A DNA stretch of 58,194 nt, from assembly GCA_024224295.1 (NCBI GenBank), contig JAAENN010000226.1:1-58194 (forward strand). The letters run 5' to 3'. A model generated the notes under the pieces. The model did not search any database, was not told the DNA's origin, and saw nothing but the letters and a program-made list of their open reading frames with translations. Both the position numbers and the translations under genes were made by a program. Positions 15,581-24,146 of the stretch are shown here, piece after piece (the stretch's first letter is position 1; every line of letters starts with the position of its first letter). Source of the stretch: Shimia sp. (GTDB lineage: Bacteria > Pseudomonadota > Alphaproteobacteria > Rhodobacterales > Rhodobacteraceae).

Positions 15581-16636
15581 TTATTCCCCCAAACGCGCCC
15601 CTGTTGCAGCATCGAACAGGTGGCAGTGATCTTTGTGGATGTGCAGCGAGACGGTGTCGTCGATCTCAGCCCGGAATGTCTTGTCGGCTTTCACCGACAC
15701 CAGTTGCCCGGACAAACGGACCGAGACCATGGTGCTGTCTCCCAGCAGCTCCAAGGTGTAGATCGGCGCATTGATCTCGCCGCCGGATCCATCATGCACA
15801 ACGCTTGCATCTTCTGCGCGGAACCCAAGGGTAACGGGACCGTCAGGTGCGCTCAAACCGTGGACCTCGGTGTATTTCGCGCGGAATACACCGTTTTTCA
15901 CCGTTCCTTCGATCAGGTTCATTGCGGGTGAGCCAATGAAGCTGGCGACAAAGGCATTGGCCGGACGGTCGTAGATATCGACCGGGGTTCCAACCTGCTG
16001 GACCACTCCCTGCTTCATGATGACCACACGGTCGGCAAGGGTCATCGCTTCGATCTGGTCGTGGGTCACGTAGATCGTGGTCACCGCCAGTTCGTGCGAC
16101 AGGTTCTTGATCTGCGCACGGGTTGAGACGCGCAGCTTGGCGTCAAGGTTCGACAGCGGTTCATCCATCAGAAACACATTGGGCTCGCGCACGATGGCAC
16201 GGGCCAAAGCCACGCGCTGACGCTGGCCGCCCGAAAGCTCGGCCGGTTTGCGGTGTAGGAAATCGTCCAGCTCGACCATGGCACTGGCGCGGCGGACCTT
16301 TTCGTCATGGGTCTTGGGATCGATGCCACGAACCTTCAGCGGAAAGCGGATGTTCTCGTAGACATTCATGTTGGGATAGAGCGCATAGCTTTGGAAAACC
16401 ATGGCTACATCGCGGTCCTTGGGTTCCAGATCATTGACCTTAACGCCATCCACCAGGATGTCGCCTTCGGTCGCATCTTCAAGCCCTGCGATCATGCGCA
16501 TGGTGGTGGTCTTTCCACAGCCCGAAGGCCCCAGCAGCACCAGAAATTCTTTGTCCGCAATGGTCAGGTCGAAATTGTCGACCCCGACGAAACTGCCCCA
16601 ACGCTTGCTGATATTCTTCAGCTGGATCTCGGCCAT
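15581..16636 (-). CDS. Sugar-type ABC transporter ATPase (UgpC/MalK-like)
   Basis: 351 aa from ATG 16636, with GGGAGGGGAA upstream. Walker A GPSGCGKTT is at 36-44, the Q-loop at Phe81-Gln82, signature LSGGQRQR at 134-141, Walker B VFLMDE at 154-159 and the switch His at 192. The C-terminal third is the OB-fold regulatory domain found in MalK/UgpC. It powers the importer encoded by the next three genes. It is the first gene of the minus-strand arm, and its promoter region contains two LacI-type palindromes. Confidence 0.95.
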   Translation of the reverse strand: MAEIQLKNISKRWGSFVGVDNFDLTIADKEFLVLLGPSGCGKTTTMRMIAGLEDATEGDILVDGVKVNDLEPKDRDVAMVFQSYALYPNMNVYENIRFPLKVRGIDPKTHDEKVRRASAMVELDDFLHRKPAELSGGQRQRVALARAIVREPNVFLMDEPLSNLDAKLRVSTRAQIKNLSHELAVTTIYVTHDQIEAMTLADRVVIMKQGVVQQVGTPVDIYDRPANAFVASFIGSPAMNLIEGTVKNGVFRAKYTEVHGLSAPDGPVTLGFRAEDASVVHDGSGGEINAPIYTLELLGDSTMVSVRLSGQLVSVKADKTFRAEIDDTVSLHIHKDHCHLFDAATGARLGE

Positions 16637-16665
16637 TCGGATTCCCCTCCCATTGGAATCGGATT

Positions 16666-16681
16666 TTGCATACGCATGCAA
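16666..16681. promoter_or_regulatory. LacI-type operator O1
   Basis: TTGCATACGCATGCAA is a near-palindrome (arms TTGCAT and ATGCAA) with the central CG typical of LacI-family operators. It lies 30 bp upstream of the ABC ATPase start in the 135-bp divergent intergenic region. O2 differs from it at 3 of 16 positions. Confidence 0.7.
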
Positions 16682-16720
16682 AGATGCTAGACTGGCCTGC
16701 GACAATTTTGCAAGGTAAAT

Positions 16721-16736
16721 TTGCAAACGTATGCAG
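16721..16736. promoter_or_regulatory. LacI-type operator O2
   Basis: TTGCAAACGTATGCAG matches O1 at 13 of 16 positions and has the same TGCA-N6-TGCA frame with central ACG. It is centred 55 bp from O1, near five helical turns, and 36 bp upstream of the plus-strand SnoaL start. The pair could let one LacI tetramer control both arms. Confidence 0.7.
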
Positions 16737-16771
16737 TCATTCCTCAAGCCACTGACGGGAAGCAAAAATTT

Positions 16772-17773
16772 ATGACGACAATTCAAGACGCCAAAGACGT
16801 CGTACAGCGATTCTATACCGCGCTCGACGCCCCAGACGCAGATCCAGAGCAGGTCTTGCAGGCACATACTGGCGTTAGTTTCGTGTGGCGCGGGTTCCAT
16901 CCGTTCAACGAGATGACAAGCCCCTCTCAGGTTGCGACCGACTTTTGGCGCCCCCTGCGCCAAAGCCTGACATCGCTTCAGCGGCGCCAAGATATCTGTT
17001 TCTCTGGCGCCAACCAGATGGATGATTTCACCAGCGTCTGGGTGGTGTCGATGGGGCACCTGATGGGCCTGTTCGACGAAGCCTTTTGCGGCATCCCACC
17101 CACGGGAAAGATTGCCATGCTGCGCTATTGCGAGTTTCACCGGATCGAGGGCGACAAAATCATGGAAACAGCCATGTATTTCGACCTGCCCCACCTGATG
17201 GCGCAGGCGGGCATTGTGCCTTTCCCCGATCATACCGCCGCACAGTTGGTTCAACCGGGGCCGATGACCCATGACGGATTGCTGTTCGCTGCCCAGCCCG
17301 CGCAAGAGGGCAAGGACACTCTGGCCCTGATCAACCGGATGATCGGCGATCTGGGACAATGGGACAATGATCTGAGCCTTGAAGACGAGCTGCGCCAGAC
17401 TTGGGCCGAAGACATGCTGTGGTGGGGGCCGACCGGGATCGGCGCGACCTATACGATTGAACGCTACGCCAAACAGCACTCGGGCCCGTTCCGCGCGGCG
17501 TTTTCTGATCGGTCCAAAACAAGGCACATCGCCCGGCTGGCCGAAGGAGCCTATGGTGGGTTCTTTGGCTGGCCGAATTTCACGGCCCGTTTAAGCGGCG
17601 ACTTCATGGGGATGCCCGCGACAGGAAAGATTGGCGAGTTTCGCGTGATCGACATCTACCGGCGCGACGGGGATAAGCTGGCCGAGAACTGGATCTTCAT
17701 CGACCTTCTGCATTTTTGGAAATCGCAGGGCCTTGATGTCCTGCAGCGCCTACAAGCCGGAGACTATGCATGA
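16772..17773 (+). CDS. Double-domain SnoaL-like protein C
   Basis: 333 aa from ATG 16772; an upstream in-frame GTG/ATG extension would run through operator O2 and lacks a site. Domain 1: HPFNEMTS, RRQDICFSG, LRYCEFHRIEGDKIME, FDLPHLMAQAGIVP. Domain 2: WWGPTGIG, GPFRAAFSDR, GWPNFTARLSGDFMG, GEFRVIDIYRRDGDKL, ENWIFIDLL, GLDVLQRL. It is the third member of the double SnoaL family in the locus, but on the divergent arm. Its stop overlaps the amidohydrolase ATG. The reaction is unknown; aldol-type chemistry is inferred from the fold. Confidence 0.82.
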   Translation: MTTIQDAKDVVQRFYTALDAPDADPEQVLQAHTGVSFVWRGFHPFNEMTSPSQVATDFWRPLRQSLTSLQRRQDICFSGANQMDDFTSVWVVSMGHLMGLFDEAFCGIPPTGKIAMLRYCEFHRIEGDKIMETAMYFDLPHLMAQAGIVPFPDHTAAQLVQPGPMTHDGLLFAAQPAQEGKDTLALINRMIGDLGQWDNDLSLEDELRQTWAEDMLWWGPTGIGATYTIERYAKQHSGPFRAAFSDRSKTRHIARLAEGAYGGFFGWPNFTARLSGDFMGMPATGKIGEFRVIDIYRRDGDKLAENWIFIDLLHFWKSQGLDVLQRLQAGDYA

Positions 17774-18636
17774 TCGACGCACATCATCACCTGTGGGACC
17801 TGTCGGCGGTGCATTATCCGTGGCTGATGGCCAAGGGCGTCGAGCGGTTCTTTGGAGATCCCTCTCCGATCCAGCGCAACTATCTGCTGGATGAATTCCG
17901 CGCGGATGCCGCGGCACAAGGGTTCTCTGCCTCCGTACACATTCAGGTCGGTGCCGAGGACGGTCTGGCCGAGGCCACATGGGTTCAGTCCGTCGCCGAC
18001 GCCGTGCCCGACTGGCCTATGGCGCAGGTAGTGTTCTGCGACCTGACCGCACCCGATATGAACGCGCAGCTCGATGCCTTTCAAGCGCTGTCCACCGTCA
18101 AGGGCGTGCGTCAGATCGTTGGCCGCGCGCCGGGCGAGGATGCGGTGACGGGAACGAACGACCTGCTGGACAACTCGCGCTTTCTTGACGGGCTACGCGA
18201 GGCCGGGCGGCGCGGATTGTCTTTTGATCTGCAACTGATCCCCGAGCTAATGGACAAAACTGCAGGGGTACTGGAGCAAGCGCCAGACACCAAGATTGCC
18301 CTGTGCCATGCAGGCAGCCCGCATGATCGCTCGCTGCAAGGGCTGGCCGATTGGACAACCAAGCTGCGCGACATGTCCGCCCTGCCGCAACTGACCTGTA
18401 AACTCTCGGGCTTGGGTATGTTTCAACATGATTGGGCGGTCGGCGACTTCCGACCGATCATCGAAACCTGCTTGGCGCAGTTCGGCCCGGACCGTTGCAT
18501 GTTCGGATCAAACTTCCCGGTCGACAGCCTCTATTCCGATTATGCCACGCTGGTCCAAGCACACCGCGCCATCGTCCCGCATGAGATGCACAAGGCGGTA
18601 TTCCATGATACGGCTGCGGCATTCTATGCGCTGTGA
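17770..18636 (+). CDS. Amidohydrolase 2 / lactonase-like protein
   Basis: 288 aa TIM-barrel metallohydrolase of the COG3618 type. It starts MIDAHHHLWD, giving the HxH metal pair (H5, H7), and has a late FGSNFPVDS motif with the conserved Asp. Relatives hydrolyse sugar lactones such as L-rhamnono- or L-fuconolactone, or 2-pyrone-4,6-dicarboxylate. In a locus with a sugar importer and two dehydrogenases, opening a lactone formed by oxidation is a natural role. Its ATG is fused to the SnoaL stop, and the thioesterase gene follows after 15 bp. Confidence 0.85.
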   Translation: MIDAHHHLWDLSAVHYPWLMAKGVERFFGDPSPIQRNYLLDEFRADAAAQGFSASVHIQVGAEDGLAEATWVQSVADAVPDWPMAQVVFCDLTAPDMNAQLDAFQALSTVKGVRQIVGRAPGEDAVTGTNDLLDNSRFLDGLREAGRRGLSFDLQLIPELMDKTAGVLEQAPDTKIALCHAGSPHDRSLQGLADWTTKLRDMSALPQLTCKLSGLGMFQHDWAVGDFRPIIETCLAQFGPDRCMFGSNFPVDSLYSDYATLVQAHRAIVPHEMHKAVFHDTAAAFYAL

Positions 18637-18651
18637 GGTAAGGGCTGAAGG

Positions 18652-19119
18652 ATGAGTGAAACCTTCATCTACGAGACTACCGTCATTTCCGACTGGATCG
18701 ACTATAACGGCCACTTGCAAGACGCCTATTATGGACTGATTTTCAGCTATGCCGTCGACGCCGTACAGGATGCGATCGGATTCGACGCGGCCTATCGCAA
18801 ACGCACTGGGTGCACGATTTATCTGCTGGAAGACCACAAGTATTTCCTGAAAGAGGTCAAACTTGGCGCAGATTTACGTGTCGAAACCGTGGTGCTGGAC
18901 AGCGACGAAAAGAGGTTCCATCTGCACCTGACCATGTTGCACGACGCCACCCCCGTGGCCATCAGCGAAACGATGGAGCTGCACGTCAACCAACACCCGA
19001 CACCCCATGCTGAAGCGATGCCCACCGAGATCGCCGAGCGGTTGGCCGCCGCACGGGTCTCCAACCCTGAAGCCCTCAATTCCCGATCGCGCAGGATGAT
19101 GCTGAAGCGATCATCCTAA
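18652..19119 (+). CDS. Hot-dog fold acyl-CoA thioesterase
   Basis: 155 aa. The motif DWIDYNGHLQDAYYG (about 14-28) is the active-site strand and helix of 4-hydroxybenzoyl-CoA-type thioesterases, with Asp in the D-x-x-GH context. Similar proteins accompany carnitine dehydrogenase genes, where they cleave betainyl-CoA. It would release an acid from a CoA ester late in the pathway. The gene follows the lactonase gene closely and ends the plus-strand arm. The substrate is not deducible. Confidence 0.85.
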   Translation: MSETFIYETTVISDWIDYNGHLQDAYYGLIFSYAVDAVQDAIGFDAAYRKRTGCTIYLLEDHKYFLKEVKLGADLRVETVVLDSDEKRFHLHLTMLHDATPVAISETMELHVNQHPTPHAEAMPTEIAERLAAARVSNPEALNSRSRRMMLKRSS

Positions 19120-19346
19120 CACGAAGGCAACTATGTCAAAGTCCGCGACGCTCGCCGCCGGTAAGTGACGTTGCCGAGAGCCGTCACTACTTATCTTCTA
19201 GACGCCTCGGATAGAAATGATGACCCTCCACCAATCTGTACCGCAAGTCCGCACCCCCCATGGTACTTTTCGCTGCGACCGCAATCTGCAAATAGCTGTC
19301 ATTGGGGCTGGTGCGGCGAAAGTACGCTTCGTCCCGCCTAGCAGGC
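19120..19346. other. Non-coding stretch right of the catabolic locus
   Basis: No supported gene. Short minus-strand frames lack a ribosome-binding site. The 22-nt core at 19277-19298, read on the minus strand, matches 18 of 22 bases of 1162-1183 on the plus strand, so similar repeat-like sequence lies at both edges of the locus in inverted orientation. Confidence 0.45.
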
Positions 19347-19832
19347 CTACCCCACACTCTCCACATCGCCAACAACACCATCCCAAGCGCCCTCTACAAG
19401 CGCCCGGCCTAGCACCCGCTCTGGGTTGGTCGGCGGCGGCATCACAACGCCCTCCAGCTTCTCAAAGCCAAAGCGTTTGTAATACGGTGCGTCACCAACC
19501 AACATCACCCGTTCCCAGCCCAAAGGCTGCGCCCGCTGTAAGCTGTCCTCGATCAATGACCGCCCCAAGCCTTCGCCCTGATGCGTCGGGTGCACCGCCA
19601 CCGGTCCCAGCAACAACGCCTGCACCGTGCCAATCCGAACTGGCCAATACCGGATCGCCCCCGCCAAAATCCCTTCGGCATCGCGTGCCACCAAAGACAG
19701 CCCCGCCACAGGGTCCACACCATCCCGCAATCGGTACGAAGACAGCGCCTCACGCCCCGGCGCAAAGCAGAGGTCGTAAAGCGCCTCCACTTCCCACCAA
19801 TCTTCACCGGTTTCCACAGCTAGCGTAATCAC
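19347..19832 (-). CDS. GNAT-family N-acetyltransferase
   Basis: 161 aa, COG3153/YhbS type. The acetyl-CoA loop motif is LGPVAVHPTHQGEGLGRSLI, and VMLVGDAPYYKRFGFE is the usual motif B end. The start is a GTG at 19832 with GAGG about 8 nt upstream. The acceptor is unknown. It ends 227 bp from the thioesterase stop in convergent orientation and is probably a single transcription unit. Confidence 0.85.
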   Translation of the reverse strand: MITLAVETGEDWWEVEALYDLCFAPGREALSSYRLRDGVDPVAGLSLVARDAEGILAGAIRYWPVRIGTVQALLLGPVAVHPTHQGEGLGRSLIEDSLQRAQPLGWERVMLVGDAPYYKRFGFEKLEGVVMPPPTNPERVLGRALVEGAWDGVVGDVESVG

Positions 19833-19923
19833 CTGCGCGCCTCATGCCCGTCGTTCATTTTGCGGTTTCATCGCCCCTAACATGACGCTAGGACTGCCTG
19901 CAAACCAATATGGAGTCAGTCCG

Positions 19924-20529
19924 ATGTTCTATCAGCCAAAAGACGGCCACGGCCTGCCGCACAACCCGTTCAAAGCCATCGTCAGCCCGCGCCCCATCGC
20001 CTGGGTCTCCACCCAGGACGCCAACGGCGTGCGCAACCTCGCGCCCTACTCGTTTTTCAACGCACTTGCGGACAACCCGCCTCAGGTGATGTTTGCCTCC
20101 ACCGGCAAGAAAGACGACCAGGCCGAGGGCAAAGACAGCCTGTCCAACATCCGCGCCACCGGCGTGTTCTGTGTGAACATCGTGGAGGAGAGCATCCGCG
20201 ACGCGATGAACATCTCTTCCGGACCGCTAGGCAAGGATGAGGATGAGTTTGTGGCCGCAGGCCTGGAAGCCGCCCAATGTGACACCATCGACTGCCCGCG
20301 CCTTGTGGGTGCGCCCGCCTCGCTCGAATGCCGCCTGACCCAGATTGTGCCTCTCCTGGGAGAGAACAACTTTATGGCCATTGGCGAAGTGACCGGCGTG
20401 CACCTGCGCGACAATTGCATTGTGGATGGTATCTTTGACGTCACCACCTACCGCCCTCTGAGCCGACTTGGCTACAAAGACTACGCAGTGGTCGACAACA
20501 CCTTCACCCTCGCCCGCCCTGATCAATAA
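19924..20529 (+). CDS. Flavin reductase-like FMN-binding protein
   Basis: 201 aa split-barrel FMN protein of the DIM6/NTAB group. FKAIVSPRPIAWVST (about 17-31) and LAPYSFFNALADNPPQVMF are hallmark segments. GGAG lies about 8 nt before ATG 19924. Members reduce flavin with NAD(P)H for partner monooxygenases or act as FMN oxidoreductases; no monooxygenase is adjacent. The next gene starts 43 bp downstream on the same strand. Confidence 0.88.
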   Translation: MFYQPKDGHGLPHNPFKAIVSPRPIAWVSTQDANGVRNLAPYSFFNALADNPPQVMFASTGKKDDQAEGKDSLSNIRATGVFCVNIVEESIRDAMNISSGPLGKDEDEFVAAGLEAAQCDTIDCPRLVGAPASLECRLTQIVPLLGENNFMAIGEVTGVHLRDNCIVDGIFDVTTYRPLSRLGYKDYAVVDNTFTLARPDQ

Positions 20530-20572
20530 ACTGGGGCCTCAGGCGCGAGGGACATTTGACAAGGAGGGCTTC

Positions 20573-21205
20573 ATGCCCCTTCCCGATCCCAAAACCGCCT
20601 TTCCAATCACTCTGCCTGATGGCACCAAACACGCCGGCACAGTGCTGCTGTCTGTGGTGATTGATCATCCAAAATTTGAAATCGGAGACTATACTTACGC
20701 CTCCGACTTCACCCCGCCAGAGGACTGGGCCAGCCACCTTGCGCCCTACCTCTTCCCGTTCAGCCAAGAAACCCTGCGCATCGGCAAGTTCTGCCAAATC
20801 GCCCACGGCGCGCGCTTTATCACCGCCTCCGCAAACCACGCGATGGACGGTCTGAGCTGCTACCCTTTCCCGATCTTTGGCCACACGGTGCCGGAAGGCT
20901 ACCAACCCGACACACGAGACACCTCTGTGGGCCATGACGTATGGCTTGGCTACGGCGCGATGGTTCTGCCCGGCGCACAGATTGGCCACGGCGCCATCAT
21001 TGGTGCGGGCGCGGTGGTACGCGGCACAGTGCCACCCTATGGCATCGTCACAGGCAATCCCGGCACCGTGGTGAAAACGCGTTTTGATGACGCCACCATT
21101 GCAGAGCTTTTGGACATCGCCTGGTGGGACTGGCCCAAAGACAAGATCGACCGCGCGATCACTGCCATCATGGCTGGGGATACCGTCGCGCTAAAATCGG
21201 CCTAA
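20573..21205 (+). CDS. CatB-type hexapeptide acetyltransferase
   Basis: 210 aa left-handed beta-helix protein of the xenobiotic (Vat/CatB) acetyltransferase group. Features seen are SANHAMDGLSCYPF with the catalytic His region, DVWLGYGAMVLPGAQIGHGAIIGAGAVV hexapeptide turns (given in part) and the usual C-terminal WWDWP. ATG 20573 has AAGGAGG upstream. It acetylates a hydroxyl acceptor that cannot be named. Its stop overlaps by 4 bp (CTAA, 21202-21205) the stop of the convergent carrier gene. Confidence 0.9.
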   Translation: MPLPDPKTAFPITLPDGTKHAGTVLLSVVIDHPKFEIGDYTYASDFTPPEDWASHLAPYLFPFSQETLRIGKFCQIAHGARFITASANHAMDGLSCYPFPIFGHTVPEGYQPDTRDTSVGHDVWLGYGAMVLPGAQIGHGAIIGAGAVVRGTVPPYGIVTGNPGTVVKTRFDDATIAELLDIAWWDWPKDKIDRAITAIMAGDTVALKSA

Positions 21206-22113
21206 AACACCACCTCTGCCAGTGTGATCCAAACCGGTAGGCTTATCGCCCCCAACAAAGTTGTCTGCGCCACCAGTGTCGCGGACAACTCCCGATCTGC
21301 GCCAAAGCCCGATGCCAAGACATGCGCCGCACTCGCCGTCGGCAAGGCCGCCCAGATCACCAGCACCACCGCCACGCCGCTCTCCAGCCCCAATGTCAAT
21401 GCCAGCACCAGCGCCGCCACTGGCATCACCAAGAGCTTGGTGGCACAGATAATGCCGCTGAACGCATCCAGCCGCGCCAAGGCACCCCAGTTCATAGTCG
21501 CCCCGACAGAGATCAACGCAATCGGGATCGCCGCCGCCGCCAACATCTCCAGCGGCGCCAACACCGGCGCCGGGATCGTCAAACCGGACAGCCCCACCAG
21601 AACACCCCCAAGCGAGGCGACCAAGAAGGGGTTGAACGCCACTTTCTTGATCGTGCCCCAAAGCCCAAAGCTGCCGCCTCGGCTCAGTGCACTAACTGCA
21701 AACACATTGGCCATGGGAACCGCCATGCCAATCGCCACCGCCATCACGCCCGCGTCAGCCTTGTCCGTAGTCGCAATTGCAATAAACGCCAGCGCAGTGT
21801 TGAACCGCCACGCTGTCTGCCACGCCCCGGCAAAGTCCAAAAACCGCTCCGGCCCAAACCGCCGCGCCCCGTAACCCACAACCAAGCCCGCTGCCAACAG
21901 CGCCCAGACCAAAGGCGCTATACTCACAACTTGGCTCACTTCCAAAGGCCGCTGGCTTGCCGCCACAAACAACAATGCCGGAAACAGGATCTCAAAGTTG
22001 AGCTTGTCCAACCCTTGCCAGGCATTGGCCGACAGCCGTTTGCGCAGCAGCCCGCCCAGCCCAACGAGCAGGAACGACGGCAAAAGCCCAATCAAAATGG
22101 CAAGAAAGGTCAT
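21202..22113 (-). CDS. AEC-family transporter
   Basis: 303 aa inner-membrane carrier with about ten hydrophobic segments in two halves, of the auxin efflux carrier family. Start ATG 22113 is chosen for CGGAG about 7 nt upstream; a longer frame to 22185 has no site. Segments such as LNFEILFPALLFVAASQ and VIWAALPTASAAHVLA are typical. Substrates in bacteria are often small organic acids. It ends convergently with the acetyltransferase gene. Confidence 0.85.
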   Translation of the reverse strand: MTFLAILIGLLPSFLLVGLGGLLRKRLSANAWQGLDKLNFEILFPALLFVAASQRPLEVSQVVSIAPLVWALLAAGLVVGYGARRFGPERFLDFAGAWQTAWRFNTALAFIAIATTDKADAGVMAVAIGMAVPMANVFAVSALSRGGSFGLWGTIKKVAFNPFLVASLGGVLVGLSGLTIPAPVLAPLEMLAAAAIPIALISVGATMNWGALARLDAFSGIICATKLLVMPVAALVLALTLGLESGVAVVLVIWAALPTASAAHVLASGFGADRELSATLVAQTTLLGAISLPVWITLAEVVF

Positions 22114-22194
22114 GGGATCGCTCCGGTATGGTTCCATTCCTATTGCGCCTGTTCCGGCCAAGAAACAAGAGCCGCGCCGCGGCAAAGAGCGGTA

Positions 22195-22228
22195 TCAAAA
22201 AGGGCCAGCCCCTCGGCCAGCCCTTTCT
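22195..22228 (-). terminator. Rho-independent terminator of the SulP gene
   Basis: AAAGGGC (22199-22205) pairs with GCCCTTT (22220-22226). On the minus strand the stem is followed by a TTTTT run, 25 bp after the SulP stop. Confidence 0.7.
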
Positions 22229-22250
22229 CAATCCTTTTTGTCGAGGCAGC

Positions 22251-23897
22251 TTAGTGTCCGCCGCCAAACACCCCGGTGCGCACCGGATAGTCCACGGCGA
22301 TCTCATATTCCGGATCGTCCTCACTATCGACCATCAGGTTGCCCGCTTTGCTCAACAGCTCGTGGCAATCCCGGCTCAGGTGACGCAGCACAACCTGCTT
22401 GCCCGCCGCTTCATATTTGCCAGCCAAAGCTTCAATCGCCTGCAGCGCCGACTGGTCCACCACCCTCGAGCGGGCAAAGTCCACAATCACATGCGCTGGG
22501 TCACTTTCGATCTCAAACAGCTCGCCAAATCCTTCAGCGGAGCCAAAGAACAACGGGCCTTCGATCTCATACACCTTCGCACCCGGATCACTCTCGCTTT
22601 CACGGGTGTTGGCATGGATACGCCGTGCGTTCTGCCAGCTATAGGCCAGCGCGCTCACAATCACACCAACCACAACCGCCACCGCGAGGTCTTCGAGCAC
22701 GGTCACAACCGTCACCAGCACAATCACAAAGGCGTCCATCTTGGGCACTTTGCGCATGATCTGGAAGCTGTTCCACGCAAACGTGCCGATCACCACCATG
22801 AACATCACGCCCACCAATGCGGCCAACGGAATACGTTCAATCAATGGGCTGGCCACCACAATAAACGCCAACAAGAACAGCGCTGCCGCGATGCCGGCAA
22901 TCCGCGTGCGGCCACCGGATTTCACGTTGATCATCGACTGACCAATCATCGCACAGCCTCCCATGCCACCAAAGAAACCGGTCACGACGTTGGCCGTTCC
23001 CTGCGCGATACACTCTTGGCTGGCACCACCACGCTTGCCGGTCATCTCGCCAACAAGGTTCAGCGTCAGCAGGCTTTCGATCAATCCAATTGCCGCCAGG
23101 ATCACCGCATACGGCAGGATGATCCACAGGGTCTCAAGGTTAAACGGCGCCAACAACGCAGGCGGGTAAATACCTTCGCCAGAACCAAACGGCACGTGGA
23201 AGCTTGGGAAACCGCCTTTAATAGACGCCATGTCACCCACGGTTGGTACATTGATGCCAAACACGATCACGATAATTGCGGTGATCCCGATACCTGCCAA
23301 CGGCGCTGGAATGGCCTTGGTCAGCTTGGGCAAACCCCAAATGATGCCCATGGTCAGCACCACAAGCCCCAACATCATCGCCAATTGTGGACCAGCCAAC
23401 CATGCTTCGGTGTTGGTCGGGTCTTTAAACTGCGTCAGCTGCGCAAGGAAAATCACAATGGCCAGACCGTTCACAAAGCCCAGCATCACCGGATGTGGCA
23501 CAAGGCGGATGAACTTGCCCCAATGCAACGCACCCGCAATGATCTGAAGTACCCCCATGAGGATCACAGTAGCAAACAGATACTCAACGCCGTGCTCGGC
23601 CACCAAGGCGACCATCACCACCGCCAAAGCACCAGTTGCGCCAGAGATCATGCCAGGGCGACCGCCAATCAGCGCGGTGATTAGACCAACCAAAAACGCC
23701 GCGTAAAGGCCAACCAGCGGGTGAACCCCCGCCACAAAGGCAAAGGCCACCGCTTCCGGCACCAAAGCCAAGGCCACGGTTAAGCCGGACAAAACTTCGG
23801 TCTTTACCCGACCGGGGGTGAACCCCTCGTCCTGCATAATGGACAGGTTGGGGGGAGAAATATTCTTGGCCAGCATGGCCAACGCCGCGCGTCTCAT
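22251..23897 (-). CDS. SulP-family anion transporter with STAS domain
   Basis: 548 aa. The transmembrane part (about 25-410) has the SLC26/SulP signature around GGMGGCAMIGQSMINVKSGG, and a STAS domain occupies about 430-525 (HVIVDFARSRVVDQSALQAIE). Bacterial SulP proteins import sulfate, bicarbonate or dicarboxylates with Na+ or H+; the substrate here is undetermined. ATG 23897 has CAGGT upstream. No carbonic anhydrase gene is adjacent, so a bicarbonate role is not supported by context. Confidence 0.9.
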   Translation of the reverse strand: MRRAALAMLAKNISPPNLSIMQDEGFTPGRVKTEVLSGLTVALALVPEAVAFAFVAGVHPLVGLYAAFLVGLITALIGGRPGMISGATGALAVVMVALVAEHGVEYLFATVILMGVLQIIAGALHWGKFIRLVPHPVMLGFVNGLAIVIFLAQLTQFKDPTNTEAWLAGPQLAMMLGLVVLTMGIIWGLPKLTKAIPAPLAGIGITAIIVIVFGINVPTVGDMASIKGGFPSFHVPFGSGEGIYPPALLAPFNLETLWIILPYAVILAAIGLIESLLTLNLVGEMTGKRGGASQECIAQGTANVVTGFFGGMGGCAMIGQSMINVKSGGRTRIAGIAAALFLLAFIVVASPLIERIPLAALVGVMFMVVIGTFAWNSFQIMRKVPKMDAFVIVLVTVVTVLEDLAVAVVVGVIVSALAYSWQNARRIHANTRESESDPGAKVYEIEGPLFFGSAEGFGELFEIESDPAHVIVDFARSRVVDQSALQAIEALAGKYEAAGKQVVLRHLSRDCHELLSKAGNLMVDSEDDPEYEIAVDYPVRTGVFGGGH

Positions 23898-24146
23898 ATG
23901 GATACCTGCGTAATTTGGGGAGTGTTCGCTTTGGGCCTCCCTAGCGGGTTTGCCTTTAACAAACAATAGCGGCGACCTGTCCGACACCCGGTCAGAGGCT
24001 TTTCCACCACGTTCTGCGGTCCCAACGCACCCGCTGCCACCCAATTCGGCATTTCTCCTCACAGTTTGCTGACTGCACGTGATTGGACAGCTCCCCTCCC
24101 GAAACGGAAAGTGTCCCCATTTCGCGACTCCTTAGGACGTTCCCAT

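Noticed and set aside
16637..17527. N-terminal extension of the ABC ATPase and divergent overlap with the plus-strand SnoaL gene
   Set aside because: The ATPase family starts at MAEIQLKNIS with a strong ribosome-binding site at 16636. The extension is antisense to a SnoaL gene.
19187..19381. 64-codon minus-strand frame in the gap after the thioesterase
   Set aside because: No ribosome-binding site, no family likeness, and it contains the repeat-like core also found in the left non-coding stretch.
22128..23684. 518-codon plus-strand frame opposite SulP
   Set aside because: The translation is His/Gln/Arg-rich nonsense, the mirror of a membrane protein; SulP motifs are on the other strand.
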